From an uncultured Eudoraea sp. (GTDB lineage: Bacteria > Bacteroidota > Bacteroidia > Flavobacteriales > Flavobacteriaceae), in the NCBI GenBank assembly GCA_947258405.1, contig CAMYIE010000024.1:1-64000 (forward strand): DNA of 64,000 bases, given 5' to 3'. The notes below the pieces were generated by a model. The model saw only the letters and a list, made by a program, of their open reading frames with translations. It had not been told where the DNA came from and made no database searches. Shown in pieces: positions 46,954 through 54,989 of this stretch (position 1 is its first letter; every line of letters begins with the position of its first letter). A program made the translations under genes and the position numbers.

Positions 46954-47809
46954 TCTCGCCCTCAGCATTCTATTTTCGAGTTTCATTTTTTTGATATTCA
47001 AGCTTTACAAACGATATCATATAAATACAGTACATGCAATAATCATCAATTATATCACCGCATGTATGGTAGGTATCTTTTTTTACAACGGGCACACCAG
47101 CATAGACGATATCCCTTATCAATCATGGTTTATTGGCAGCCTATGCCTGGGTGTACTTTTTATTCTGGTGTTTAATCTCATGGCCCGAACCTCCCAGCAG
47201 TTGGGAGTTTCAGCAGCATCGGTGGCCACAAAAATGTCTTTGGTCATACCAGTTCTACTAGGTGTTTGGCTTTATGGTGAATCACTGGGTGGCATAAAGA
47301 TCTTTGGCATTTTATTGGCGTTAACCGCCGTATATTTCTCTTCCGTAAAGAAATCCAATCTAGAGGTACGTGCAAATAATTGGTATCTGCCATTGTTCGT
47401 TTTTCTTGGATCAGGTATTATAGATGGCAGTATAAAGTATTTAGAAGAATATCATGTAAGCAGTGAGGCGTTTCCAATATTTTCCGCAGTGGTATTCGCT
47501 GCGGCGGCCTTGACAGGGATACTTTTTATAACCGTACGAGGCATAAGAGTTTGGAACAAGTGGAAATTTAAGGATCTTCTGGGAGGTATTGCCCTGGGGA
47601 TTCCCAACTTTTTTAGCATCTATTTCCTGCTTAGGGCATTGCAATCGCCTCAGATGAACAGCGCTTCGGTGTTTACGATAAATAATGTTGCCATTGTAAT
47701 GCTCACCACTTTGCTGGGAATAGCCTTATTCAAAGAAAGCCTTAGCTCCAAGAATTGGACTGGAATTGCGATGGCGGTCCTCAGTATTGTATTGGTAGCT
47801 ATCTTTTAG
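46946..47809 (+). CDS. EamA-family transporter (drug/metabolite superfamily)
   Basis: A 287-residue membrane protein with about ten predicted helices in two EamA halves; the repeats are seen in VSAASVATKMSLVIPVLLGV and MNSASVFTINNVAIVMLTTL. The substrate is unknown. It overlaps the HAD gene by eight bases and is followed after 4 bp by the YigZ gene, so it is part of the ribD operon. A vitamin or flavin export/import role would fit the context but is unsupported. Confidence 0.88.
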   Translation: MIDLALSILFSSFIFLIFKLYKRYHINTVHAIIINYITACMVGIFFYNGHTSIDDIPYQSWFIGSLCLGVLFILVFNLMARTSQQLGVSAASVATKMSLVIPVLLGVWLYGESLGGIKIFGILLALTAVYFSSVKKSNLEVRANNWYLPLFVFLGSGIIDGSIKYLEEYHVSSEAFPIFSAVVFAAAALTGILFITVRGIRVWNKWKFKDLLGGIALGIPNFFSIYFLLRALQSPQMNSASVFTINNVAIVMLTTLLGIALFKESLSSKNWTGIAMAVLSIVLVAIF

Positions 47810-47813
47810 CACT

Positions 47814-48419
47814 ATGGAAGAAGGAGGGTATAAAACATTAAGAGCTGAGGTTGAAGGATCCGTTTATAAGGATAAGAAGAGCAAGTTTATCGCTTTCGCC
47901 ATGCCTGTCTCTACACGAATTGACATCGATCGTTATCTCGAAACACTTCGTACACAATACCCGGGGGCCAGCCATTATTGCTATGCCTGGCGTTTGGGAA
48001 CCAATGTGCCTGAAGAAAGAACAAATGACGATGGAGAACCCCGTCAAACTGCCGGGGCACCAATTTTAGGTCAGATTAACTCATTTGGAATCACAAATGC
48101 CTTGTTAGTGGTTATAAGGTATTACGGTGGGAAAAAACTCGGTACTGGCGGACTGATAACTGCATACCGATCAGCGGCAAGATCTGCCCTGGAGAAATCC
48201 GTTATTATATACAAGGAGTTCGAATCTCATCTGGTTTTGCATTTCAGCTATGCGCAGTTACACAAAATCCTTCATGAGATTAAATCCCATGATGGGAATA
48301 TCAAAGAAAAAAATCTCGACCAGAAATGTCGGATTGTTGTATCGATAGGGAATTCAAACCTGGCAAATTTTTTAAAAAATATAAGCCGTCTAAATGGTGT
48401 AAGGATAGAGGAAGTCTGA
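47814..48419 (+). CDS. IMPACT/YigZ family protein
   Basis: A 201-residue protein of the YigZ/IMPACT family, a regulator-like fold with a ribosomal S5-type domain. Motifs are KKSKFIAFAMPVS, HYCYAWRLG, NDDGEPRQTAGAPILGQI and LLVVIRYYGGKKLGTGGLI. The C-terminal third is an EF-G-like ferredoxin fold. Exact role in bacteria is unclear. It ends the ribD operon. Confidence 0.94.
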   Translation: MEEGGYKTLRAEVEGSVYKDKKSKFIAFAMPVSTRIDIDRYLETLRTQYPGASHYCYAWRLGTNVPEERTNDDGEPRQTAGAPILGQINSFGITNALLVVIRYYGGKKLGTGGLITAYRSAARSALEKSVIIYKEFESHLVLHFSYAQLHKILHEIKSHDGNIKEKNLDQKCRIVVSIGNSNLANFLKNISRLNGVRIEEV

Positions 48420-48470
48420 AGGAAAAGAAAACCCGCCCTAAACAGAATCTTATTTTTGAGAAGATAATTT

Positions 48471-48869
48471 TTATTTCTCCAACCTTTCAAGAAGATATTC
48501 CGGACACCTAATCGGCCTTTTCGAAAGTATATCCAAGAAGGCCAAAACTGTATTCGCTTCGATTAACTGCTCGCCTTTTTCGTTGTAAATTTCATAGTCG
48601 AATTCTATCCGAACGGTTGGTTTCTTTTTCAGTTTGGTAACTACGGTAATTAGATCGTCGTAGACCGCCGATTTTTTGTAATTAATTTGTAAAGAAATTA
48701 CTGGGAGCATTATTCCATTTTCTTCCATGCTTTTGTAGGAAATCCCCAAAGCCCTTAACCACTCGACTCTTCCTATCTCCATAAATTGCAAATAATTGCC
48801 GTGATATACCACTCCCATTTGGTCGGTTTCACTGTAGCGGATCCTAAAAGATATTTGAGAATTATACAT
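48471..48869 (-). CDS. Acyl-CoA thioesterase (YbgC-like 4HBT)
   Basis: A 132-residue hotdog-fold thioesterase. The active-site segment is RYSETDQMGVVYHGNYLQFM with the catalytic Asp of the T-D-x-x-G-V-V-Y-x-x-x-Y pattern, followed by ALGISYKSMEENGIMLPVIS. It hydrolyses acyl-CoA thioesters; Bacteroidota use such proteins in menaquinone (DHNA-CoA) or lipid metabolism, undetermined here. It diverges from dnaA across a 204-base region. Confidence 0.93.
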   Translation of the reverse strand: MYNSQISFRIRYSETDQMGVVYHGNYLQFMEIGRVEWLRALGISYKSMEENGIMLPVISLQINYKKSAVYDDLITVVTKLKKKPTVRIEFDYEIYNEKGEQLIEANTVLAFLDILSKRPIRCPEYLLERLEK

Positions 48870-48938
48870 GATTTATCAGGGAAAAACAATATATTTAAAG
48901 GTGATTCAAAGCGGCGCCTGAACATGCGAAAAAAAAAG

Positions 48939-48966
48939 AAAAAAATCAATGGTAAATGATTTTTTT
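48939..48966. repeat. AT-rich inverted repeat upstream of dnaA
   Basis: AAAAAAATCA and TGATTTTTTT form perfect 10-bp arms around 8 bases, 108 bases before dnaA. It could be a weak terminator for neighbouring transcripts or an AT-rich unwinding element; no DnaA boxes cluster here. Confidence 0.5.
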
Positions 48967-49073
48967 TTTAGATTTTTTGTTCACATATTTGTCTCACTTT
49001 TGAGGACGGCATCCCACTGTCCCCCTGACCAACAAACTTGAATCACTAACCGCCCAATAGGACAGACACAAAA

Positions 49074-50498
49074 ATGAATGTTACTGCTAATTCCGTTTGG
49101 AACAATTGCTTGGCTTTTATCCAAGATAACATCCAACCGCAGGCATTCAAAACCTGGTTCGAGCCTATTAAACCCATCAAACTTTCTGAAAATTCACTGA
49201 GCATACAGGTTCCCAGTAAGTTTTTCTATGAATGGCTAGAGGAACACTATGTAAAATTGCTCAAAGTGGCTCTCACCCGTGAGCTTGGCGACCAGGCAAA
49301 ACTGGTCTACATTATCAAGATGGAAAACACCTACGGGAACCGGGAACCATTTACCGAACAGATTCCCAGCACCAACAGAGGCCAAATGTCTCCACAGGAA
49401 ATGGATGTACCCATACAGTCTAAAAATCCAGAGCTTAAAAATCCTTTTGTTATCCCGGGGATCAGAAATATTAAGATTGAATCTCAACTCAACCCGAACT
49501 ATAATTTTGACAACTTTTTGGAAGGGGATTCCAACAGGCTTGCACGCTCGGCCGGAATGGCGGTGGCAAACAAGCCAGGAGGAACATCATTTAATCCACT
49601 TTTGATCTTTGGAGGGGTAGGACTGGGAAAAACACATCTGGCCCATGCGATTGGTGTTGAGATCAAAGATAAATACCCTGAAAGGACAGTACTGTACATT
49701 TCCGCCGAGAAATTTACTCAGCAATATATTGAATCTGTAAAAAAGAATACCAGGAACGACTTTATCCATTTTTACCAGCTGATTGATGTTCTCGTCATAG
49801 ATGATGTTCAGTTTTTTAGTGGTAAGTCGGGGACGCAGGATGTTTTTTTCCACATTTTTAATCATTTGCACCAGAATGGAAAGCAGGTTATTTTAACCTC
49901 TGATAAGGCCCCGGTGGATATGCAGGACATCGAACAGCGGCTCTTGTCGAGATTTAAATGGGGATTGTCTGCTGAATTGCAAAATCCTGATTATGAGACG
50001 CGTATATCCATTCTGAAGAATAAATTGTACCGCGATGGCGTGGAGATGCCAAAAGAAATTGTAGAATATGTTGCCAAGCATATCAAAACCAATATCCGCG
50101 AACTTGAGGGTGCAATTATTTCACTGATCGCGCAATCTTCATTTAACAAGAAAGAAGTTACGCTGGAACTCGCCCAGCAGGTAGTTGAAAAATTTGTAAA
50201 GAATACCAAGAGAGAAGTCTCCATCGATTATATACAGAAGGTGGTTTCCGATTATTTTGAAATGGATGTGGCAACACTTCAATCGAAAACAAGAAAACGC
50301 CATATCGTTCAGGCAAGACAACTCGCCATGTTTTTCGCCAAAAAGTTTACAAAAGCTTCATTGGCCAGTATCGGATCACAGATTGGCAAAAGGGATCATG
50401 CTACAGTATTGCATGCTTGCAAAACTGTGGATAATTTGGCCGAGACCGACAAACAGTTTCGAAAGTACATTGAAGATCTAACAAAGAAATTCTCCTGA
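49074..50498 (+). CDS. dnaA: Chromosomal replication initiator DnaA
   Basis: A 474-residue initiator. Domain I (residues 1-85) opens with SVWNNCLAFIQDNIQPQAFK; a short linker leads to the AAA+ domain with Walker A GGVGLGKTHLAHA (Lys186), Walker B LVIDDVQFFSG and the arginine-finger region SRFKWGLSAELQNPDYETR; domain IV ends with the DNA-binding signature GKRDHATVLHACKTV. It is followed at 6 bp by the phosphatase gene. The gene order dnaA, LMW phosphatase, rsmI is familiar from flavobacteria. Confidence 0.98.
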   Translation: MNVTANSVWNNCLAFIQDNIQPQAFKTWFEPIKPIKLSENSLSIQVPSKFFYEWLEEHYVKLLKVALTRELGDQAKLVYIIKMENTYGNREPFTEQIPSTNRGQMSPQEMDVPIQSKNPELKNPFVIPGIRNIKIESQLNPNYNFDNFLEGDSNRLARSAGMAVANKPGGTSFNPLLIFGGVGLGKTHLAHAIGVEIKDKYPERTVLYISAEKFTQQYIESVKKNTRNDFIHFYQLIDVLVIDDVQFFSGKSGTQDVFFHIFNHLHQNGKQVILTSDKAPVDMQDIEQRLLSRFKWGLSAELQNPDYETRISILKNKLYRDGVEMPKEIVEYVAKHIKTNIRELEGAIISLIAQSSFNKKEVTLELAQQVVEKFVKNTKREVSIDYIQKVVSDYFEMDVATLQSKTRKRHIVQARQLAMFFAKKFTKASLASIGSQIGKRDHATVLHACKTVDNLAETDKQFRKYIEDLTKKFS

Positions 50499-50504
50499 CA
50501 AGTC

Positions 50505-50987
50505 ATGCAAACCAGAGTGCTTATGGTATGTCTGGGCAACATTTGCAGATCTCCGCTTGCCGAAGGTCTGTTAAAATCCAAAGTTGACCCTGAATTGGTA
50601 CTGGTCGATTCTGCAGGAACCGGAGGATATCATATTGGAAACAGCCCAGATCCCAGATCAATAGCTGTTGCCATGAAAAACAATATCGACATTACAAGCC
50701 AGCGATGTCGGCTTTTCAGCAAAAGTGATTTTGCACGTTTCGATCTCATTTATGCAATGGACCAGAGTAACTACTCAGATATTGTGTCTTTGGCAGATGA
50801 TATCCAACAGATCCAAAAAGTACGACTGCTGCTTGAAGAGATCGATATCGGTACTCGCGAGGTTCCGGATCCTTATTATGGAGGTGCTCGTGGATTTGAG
50901 AATGTATTCGATATGATCGAGGAGGCCTGCGAGGCAGTAGCAAAGCGTATTTCGGTTTTACAAAACACAAATGATGGCACGGACTAA
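50505..50987 (+). CDS. Low-molecular-weight protein tyrosine phosphatase
   Basis: A 160-residue phosphatase with the P-loop VCLGNICRSP: nucleophile Cys9 and Arg15 in the CX5R motif, and the general-acid Asp in VPDPYYGG near residue 123. These enzymes dephosphorylate phosphotyrosine, often on polysaccharide-export kinases or regulators; no kinase partner is adjacent. Its end overlaps the rsmI start by 17 bases. Confidence 0.95.
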   Translation: MQTRVLMVCLGNICRSPLAEGLLKSKVDPELVLVDSAGTGGYHIGNSPDPRSIAVAMKNNIDITSQRCRLFSKSDFARFDLIYAMDQSNYSDIVSLADDIQQIQKVRLLLEEIDIGTREVPDPYYGGARGFENVFDMIEEACEAVAKRISVLQNTNDGTD

Positions 50988-51693
50988 GGAAAATGGCAGT
51001 CTGTTTTTAATCCCCACCACCCTGGGGGACAATGAACCTTTGGAAGTACTCCCGATTTCCATCAAGAGGGCCATTGAAGAAATCGATTATTACATTGTAG
51101 AAAACGAGAAGTCGGCCAGAAGGTTCATAAAAAAAGTGAGTCCTCGTAAATCACAGCCCGACCTAAACCTGTTTATCCTCAACAAGTTTACGGAAGCAGC
51201 CATACTCCCCTCCTACCTTGATCCTTGCGCTAAGGGTTTTCATGTTGGAATTCTATCTGAAGCTGGCTGTCCAGCCATTGCCGACCCGGGTGCGGATATA
51301 GTACGAATAGCTCATGAACGTAATCTTCGGGTTGTTCCCCTGGTAGGGCCTTCTTCCATACTGCTTGCATTAATGGCCAGCGGACTAAACGGACAGAATT
51401 TCGCGTTCAACGGTTATCTGCCTATCGACTCAAAAGAACGAAAATCGGCGATTAAGAAATTTGAAAAGCATTCGGAAAGCATCCAACAGAGTCAGATATT
51501 TATCGAGACCCCTTACCGGAATGAAAAACTAATGGAAGAACTGTTAAAAACACTGAGGCCAGCAACTCGTCTATGTGTGGCTACCGATATCACCCTTCCT
51601 TCAGAATTCATTCAGACCAAAACCGTGGAAGACTGGAAGCAAGAGCAGACAGATCTGCACAAAAGACCTACTATCTTTATTTTTCAGGCATAA
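50971..51693 (+). CDS. rsmI: 16S rRNA ribose methyltransferase RsmI-like (tetrapyrrole methylase fold)
   Basis: A 240-residue protein (239 if the second ATG is used). Motifs are SLFLIPTTLGDNEPLEVLP, GILSEAGCPAIADPGADIVR, VPLVGPSSILLALMASGLNG, NGYLPIDSKERKSAIKKFE and IFIETPYRNEKLMEELLKTL, all of the RsmI/YraL type that 2'-O-methylates C1402 of 16S rRNA. It is shorter at the C-terminus than E. coli RsmI, as is common in this phylum. It overlaps the phosphatase gene. Confidence 0.9.
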   Translation: MMARTKENGSLFLIPTTLGDNEPLEVLPISIKRAIEEIDYYIVENEKSARRFIKKVSPRKSQPDLNLFILNKFTEAAILPSYLDPCAKGFHVGILSEAGCPAIADPGADIVRIAHERNLRVVPLVGPSSILLALMASGLNGQNFAFNGYLPIDSKERKSAIKKFEKHSESIQQSQIFIETPYRNEKLMEELLKTLRPATRLCVATDITLPSEFIQTKTVEDWKQEQTDLHKRPTIFIFQA

Positions 51694-51721
51694 AAAAACC
51701 CCGAAATAGTAAATATCAGGG
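51692..51721 (-). terminator. Terminator for the lysozyme-like gene, minus strand
   Basis: Read on the minus strand, CCCTGA and TCGGGG form a 6-bp stem with one G-U pair and an 11-base loop, followed by seven T. It lies between the convergent rsmI and lysozyme-like genes. Confidence 0.6.
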
Positions 51722-51744
51722 CTTTAATCTTTTATTGGTAATCT

Positions 51745-52377
51745 TTACACCCTAGGATTGCGTCTGGCGGAGACTACAGATACATCATAACCCGAGAATC
51801 GGGAAATATAATCCGATATTTTAGTCCCATAGGCATCTTGCACATTATACCTACCCCGGGAGTTGAGATACTTTTTCACATTACCTGCTCCGGCCAGATG
51901 AGCCGCTGCAAGAATGCCCGATTCTGTGATAGTAATCCCCATGACCCTCTTGCCTGCATAAGCAGCAATTTCCCTTCTGAGAATCCACTTGTTACGTGCA
52001 ATATTGGTGTGAAATACCTTTTCCTGGAGTCCGGGATCATTCATGAATTGGGTGGCATTGTATACACCCATCAACTGGAGTGTCCCGATACCGAATTGGT
52101 ACTTACCCATGTATCCTAATGTGTTAGTAATAAAGTAATTACCCTGGGATTCTCTAAAAGCGAGCGCTTCTTTAAAACCAATAAAGGAGCTACCCAGGAA
52201 TGGAGGACGAACCTCTTTGAGCTTAGCATTGGTTTCGTTTTTGGGGTACAAAACCGGTGTAGGTTTTTCTACTTTCAGCGCTGCCGGCACCTTTCGGATT
52301 CTTTCGGCTTTAAAACTAAAACTCGCTAAAAATAGGATCATGACAAGTGGACAGATGCTACTTATCAACCTTTTCAT
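51745..52377 (-). CDS. Secreted lysozyme-like (transglycosylase SLT-type) protein
   Basis: A 210-residue protein with an N-terminal signal (ISSICPLVMILFLASFSFKA). The core shows FKEALAFRESQGNY with a Glu in the catalytic E-S position of lytic transglycosylases, GYMGKYQFGIGTLQLMG, and ESGILAAAHLAGAGNVKKYL, equivalent to the A-x-Y/H-x-A-G-x-x-x-V region. It probably cleaves peptidoglycan in the periplasm. The C-terminal 40 residues are unassigned. It is alone; a possible promoter lies at 52431-52465. Confidence 0.85.
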   Translation of the reverse strand: MKRLISSICPLVMILFLASFSFKAERIRKVPAALKVEKPTPVLYPKNETNAKLKEVRPPFLGSSFIGFKEALAFRESQGNYFITNTLGYMGKYQFGIGTLQLMGVYNATQFMNDPGLQEKVFHTNIARNKWILRREIAAYAGKRVMGITITESGILAAAHLAGAGNVKKYLNSRGRYNVQDAYGTKISDYISRFSGYDVSVVSARRNPRV

Positions 52378-52430
52378 ATAGTCGTTTTCTTAAGACTTAA
52401 AGCCTATTGGCCTGCTTAAATTTCTCGGTT

Positions 52431-52465
52431 CAAAGATAAAATGCATCTGTACGAAAAACCGTCAA
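52431..52465 (-). promoter_or_regulatory. Promoter candidate for the lysozyme-like gene
   Basis: On the minus strand TTG (52463-52465) is followed after 24 bases by TATCTTTG (52438-52431), close to the Bacteroidota TTG-N17-23-TAnnTTTG pattern, giving a leader of about 50 bases. Confidence 0.45.
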
Positions 52466-52522
52466 TGTAGTCTTAAAAGGATGAGTTTTTAGTCGAGATG
52501 TATGCTATTTTGGATAAAAGAC

Positions 52523-53566
52523 TTATCTGTTAACATTTTGCTCATTTATCCATCGGACATATTGCGCTTTATTTCGGTTGTGTTGTGCCAGATTTTTCGC
52601 AAATATGTGATATCCGAAGTTTTCAACATCTGCCACGAAGTAGTAATAATTGTGCTTTTCAGGGTTTAAAACGGCTTCTACAGCCGATATATCGGGCATT
52701 GCTATAGGCCCTGGAGGTATTCCTTCATATTTGTAGGTGTTGTAGGGCGAATCGAGCTCCAAATCGCGGTAAAGCACCCTTTTAATAATCGTATCAAAAT
52801 TCCCGCTTTCTCTTTTTATAGCATAGATAACCGTTGGGTCGGCCTGAAGAAGCATTCCTCGCTTCAATCGATTAAGATAAACACCTGCCACTCTTTGCCT
52901 CTCTTCAACCTTTGCCGTTTCTTTTTGTACGATAGAAGCCAGGGAGATTACCTCAACAGGACTTAGTCCGATATCATTTGCTTTTTTTATACGTTCCTCA
53001 TTCCAAAACTTCTGATATTCTTTAAAAATTTTATCCCGAAATCCCTGGGCCGAAGTATTCCAAAAGAATTCATAGGTGTTTGGAATATAGGGAACCAGAT
53101 AGGTATTCGAATCAAAACCATGCTCAGTCAGAAAGGCATCATCCTCGAAAGCAGCCAATAGAGAGAGACTGTCGGCCTCAATCTGAGTGCTGATCCTGCC
53201 TGCCAGGTCGGCCAGAGATTCCTGATTATTAAAAGATACCTGTACCGGTAAGTTCTTACTTCTCAGTGAGTTGATGATCTCATTATTATTCATACCCCGG
53301 CTGATGCGATAGCGGCCCGCCTTTACATAATCTACATACTTTTTACGTCTTGCCACTGCTTCAAAAGAGGTGGTATTTTTCAAATATGGAGTAATCAGAC
53401 CCCTTACTTCACTATAAGTACTGCCCGTAGGGATATAGACTATTACTTCTTCCTTTTCAAAACTGGTATTCGGGGAAAACAAAGCATTGTAGATAAAATA
53501 GGCAGCTCCTCCAACAACCAGGAGGCCTAAAAAAACAACGGCAAGAAGTATTTTTTTTAGATACAT
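52523..53566 (-). CDS. mltG: Endolytic transglycosylase MltG
   Basis: A 347-residue membrane enzyme cutting nascent glycan strands. One N-terminal helix (KILLAVVFLGLLVVGGAAYF) anchors it; a LysM-like part follows, then the YceG catalytic domain with EVISLASIVQKETAKVEERQ, VAGVYLNRLKRGMLLQADPT, YNTYKYEGIPPGPI and NYYYFVADVENFGYHIFAKN. The [EQ]-K-E motif reads QKE, a form I recall as frequent in this phylum. Its ATG overlaps the stop of the GNAT gene by one base (TGATG). Confidence 0.96.
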   Translation of the reverse strand: MYLKKILLAVVFLGLLVVGGAAYFIYNALFSPNTSFEKEEVIVYIPTGSTYSEVRGLITPYLKNTTSFEAVARRKKYVDYVKAGRYRISRGMNNNEIINSLRSKNLPVQVSFNNQESLADLAGRISTQIEADSLSLLAAFEDDAFLTEHGFDSNTYLVPYIPNTYEFFWNTSAQGFRDKIFKEYQKFWNEERIKKANDIGLSPVEVISLASIVQKETAKVEERQRVAGVYLNRLKRGMLLQADPTVIYAIKRESGNFDTIIKRVLYRDLELDSPYNTYKYEGIPPGPIAMPDISAVEAVLNPEKHNYYYFVADVENFGYHIFAKNLAQHNRNKAQYVRWINEQNVNR

Positions 53567-54090
53567 CAGGAGTTGATCTTTTGAAATAGTATTTCGTTTT
53601 TGTATTTAACGCCAGATCTGATCCAATCTTTTTTTAGTCCTGTTTCAATAAAACCAAGCTTTTTGAAGAGATGTATACTTGCAACATTATCTTCATTTAC
53701 ATTGGCAAATACCTGCCGCAGATCGAGTGCAGAGAAAGCATAATCCAGAAGTAACCGGGTGGCTTCTGTTCCGAGGCCTTGATTTCTTTTATCCTCAGCC
53801 TGGATAATGATCCCAACCCCTGCCCTTTTATGTACGGGATTATAATCGAAAAGATCAATAAGGCCTATGACCTTATCTTCATTAGAACATATGCTAAGCC
53901 GAAGTTGTTTCACCTCAAAAATATCTCTATGGGCGTTGTCCAGGTACTTTTTTAGAACATGCCTTGAGTAGGGGGTTATTGTACCACTGATCTCCCAAAC
54001 AGCAGGATTATTCTCCAATTCATACAAGAACTGCAGATCTTCTGGTTCAAGTGCCCTGAGGTAAATGCTTTTGCCTTTTAGTGTTACCAT
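53566..54090 (-). CDS. GNAT N-acetyltransferase (RimJ/RimL-like)
   Basis: A 174-residue acetyltransferase starting KSIYLRALEPEDLQFLYELE, with acetyl-CoA loop ITPYSRH... and the conserved RNQGLGTEATRLLLDYAFSA and NVASIHLFKKLGFIETGLKK. The order dapF, GNAT, mltG is conserved in flavobacteria as I recall; the substrate is unknown. It overlaps dapF by seven bases and mltG by one, so all three are translated together. Confidence 0.92.
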   Translation of the reverse strand: MVTLKGKSIYLRALEPEDLQFLYELENNPAVWEISGTITPYSRHVLKKYLDNAHRDIFEVKQLRLSICSNEDKVIGLIDLFDYNPVHKRAGVGIIIQAEDKRNQGLGTEATRLLLDYAFSALDLRQVFANVNEDNVASIHLFKKLGFIETGLKKDWIRSGVKYKNEILFQKINS

Positions 54091-54860
54091 TCCATCGATC
54101 CCTTGTAAACTAGTTTAACCGGGCCTTTCAAATTAATCTCGGTATATCGGCCATTCTCTTTTTCAAAGGTAACAACAAGCTGCCCGCCAGGGGTAAGTAC
54201 AACAACTTCGTTGGCACTGGCATGCCCCAGATGGTGCATTGAGATCGCTACAGCGGTAACACCTGTACCACAAGAAAGAGTCTCATTTTCCACTCCTCTT
54301 TCATATGTCCGCACAGAAAACTTGTTTTGCTCACTTTCTTCTACAAAGTTTATATTACTGCCGCTTTTTCCATAAAGACCATATCGTAATCTTCGTCCCT
54401 CCCTCTGCACATCGAAGCTTTTCAGATCATCAACCATTTGAACGTGATGCGGGGATCCGGTATTGAGAAAAAGATATTCAGGTTTTTCTCTGATCGTATC
54501 CACATCCTGCATTTTTAATCGAACCTCATTCCCCTCTAATATAGCCTCATGCAGCCCATCGACTGCCGAGAAAATGGTAGTATTTTCAATTAATCCCATC
54601 TTCCTGGCAAAAACTACTGCACAACGGCCACCATTGCCACACATACTGCCTTCCTTCCCATCGGCATTGAAATACACCATCCTAAAGTCCGAATCGATGT
54701 CCTCTTCCAGCAGAATCAGACCATCTGCCCCTATCCCGGTATGCCGTTTACATAAGTGTGATATCAATGCCACATCGTCCTTGGGAAAAAAACCGTTTCT
54801 GTTGTCGGCCAAAATAAAATCGTTCCCTGTACCGTGGTATTTATAAAAGGTAAATTGCAT
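54084..54860 (-). CDS. dapF: Diaminopimelate epimerase
   Basis: A 258-residue epimerase converting LL- to meso-diaminopimelate for peptidoglycan and lysine. The two catalytic Cys are in GSMCGNGGRCAV and LSCGTGVTAVA; the start MQFTFYKYHGTGNDFILADN is standard. The ATG at 54860 was chosen over a far-upstream ATG (54974) because the extra 38 residues do not fit the family and a -7 promoter box lies within that extension. Confidence 0.97.
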   Translation of the reverse strand: MQFTFYKYHGTGNDFILADNRNGFFPKDDVALISHLCKRHTGIGADGLILLEEDIDSDFRMVYFNADGKEGSMCGNGGRCAVVFARKMGLIENTTIFSAVDGLHEAILEGNEVRLKMQDVDTIREKPEYLFLNTGSPHHVQMVDDLKSFDVQREGRRLRYGLYGKSGSNINFVEESEQNKFSVRTYERGVENETLSCGTGVTAVAISMHHLGHASANEVVVLTPGGQLVVTFEKENGRYTEINLKGPVKLVYKGSMEW

Positions 54861-54876
54861 GTGCTCTGGTAAGCGA

Positions 54877-54884
54877 CAAAGATA
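54877..54884 (-). promoter_or_regulatory. -7 promoter box (TATCTTTG) before dapF
   Basis: On the minus strand TATCTTTG fits TAnnTTTG and lies 16 bases before the dapF ATG. No -33 TTG was found at the usual spacing. Confidence 0.4.
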
Positions 54885-54989
54885 GGATATATTTAAGCAT
54901 ATTTTAGCAGTTAAAAACTCGTTAAACGATGAACGGAGAGCGAAAAAACTCTTAATTTTATACTCATTAATCAATAAAAAAAGGGGATT

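Noticed and set aside
48976-48990. Possible DnaA box (TTGTTCACA) and oriC in front of dnaA
   Set aside because: One imperfect match only and no cluster, so an origin cannot be supported from this sequence.
52700-53000. mltG seemed to lack its catalytic Glu (QKE instead of EKE)
   Set aside because: The second Glu of the motif is present, and I recall QKE or QRE as common in Bacteroidota MltG, so it is probably active.
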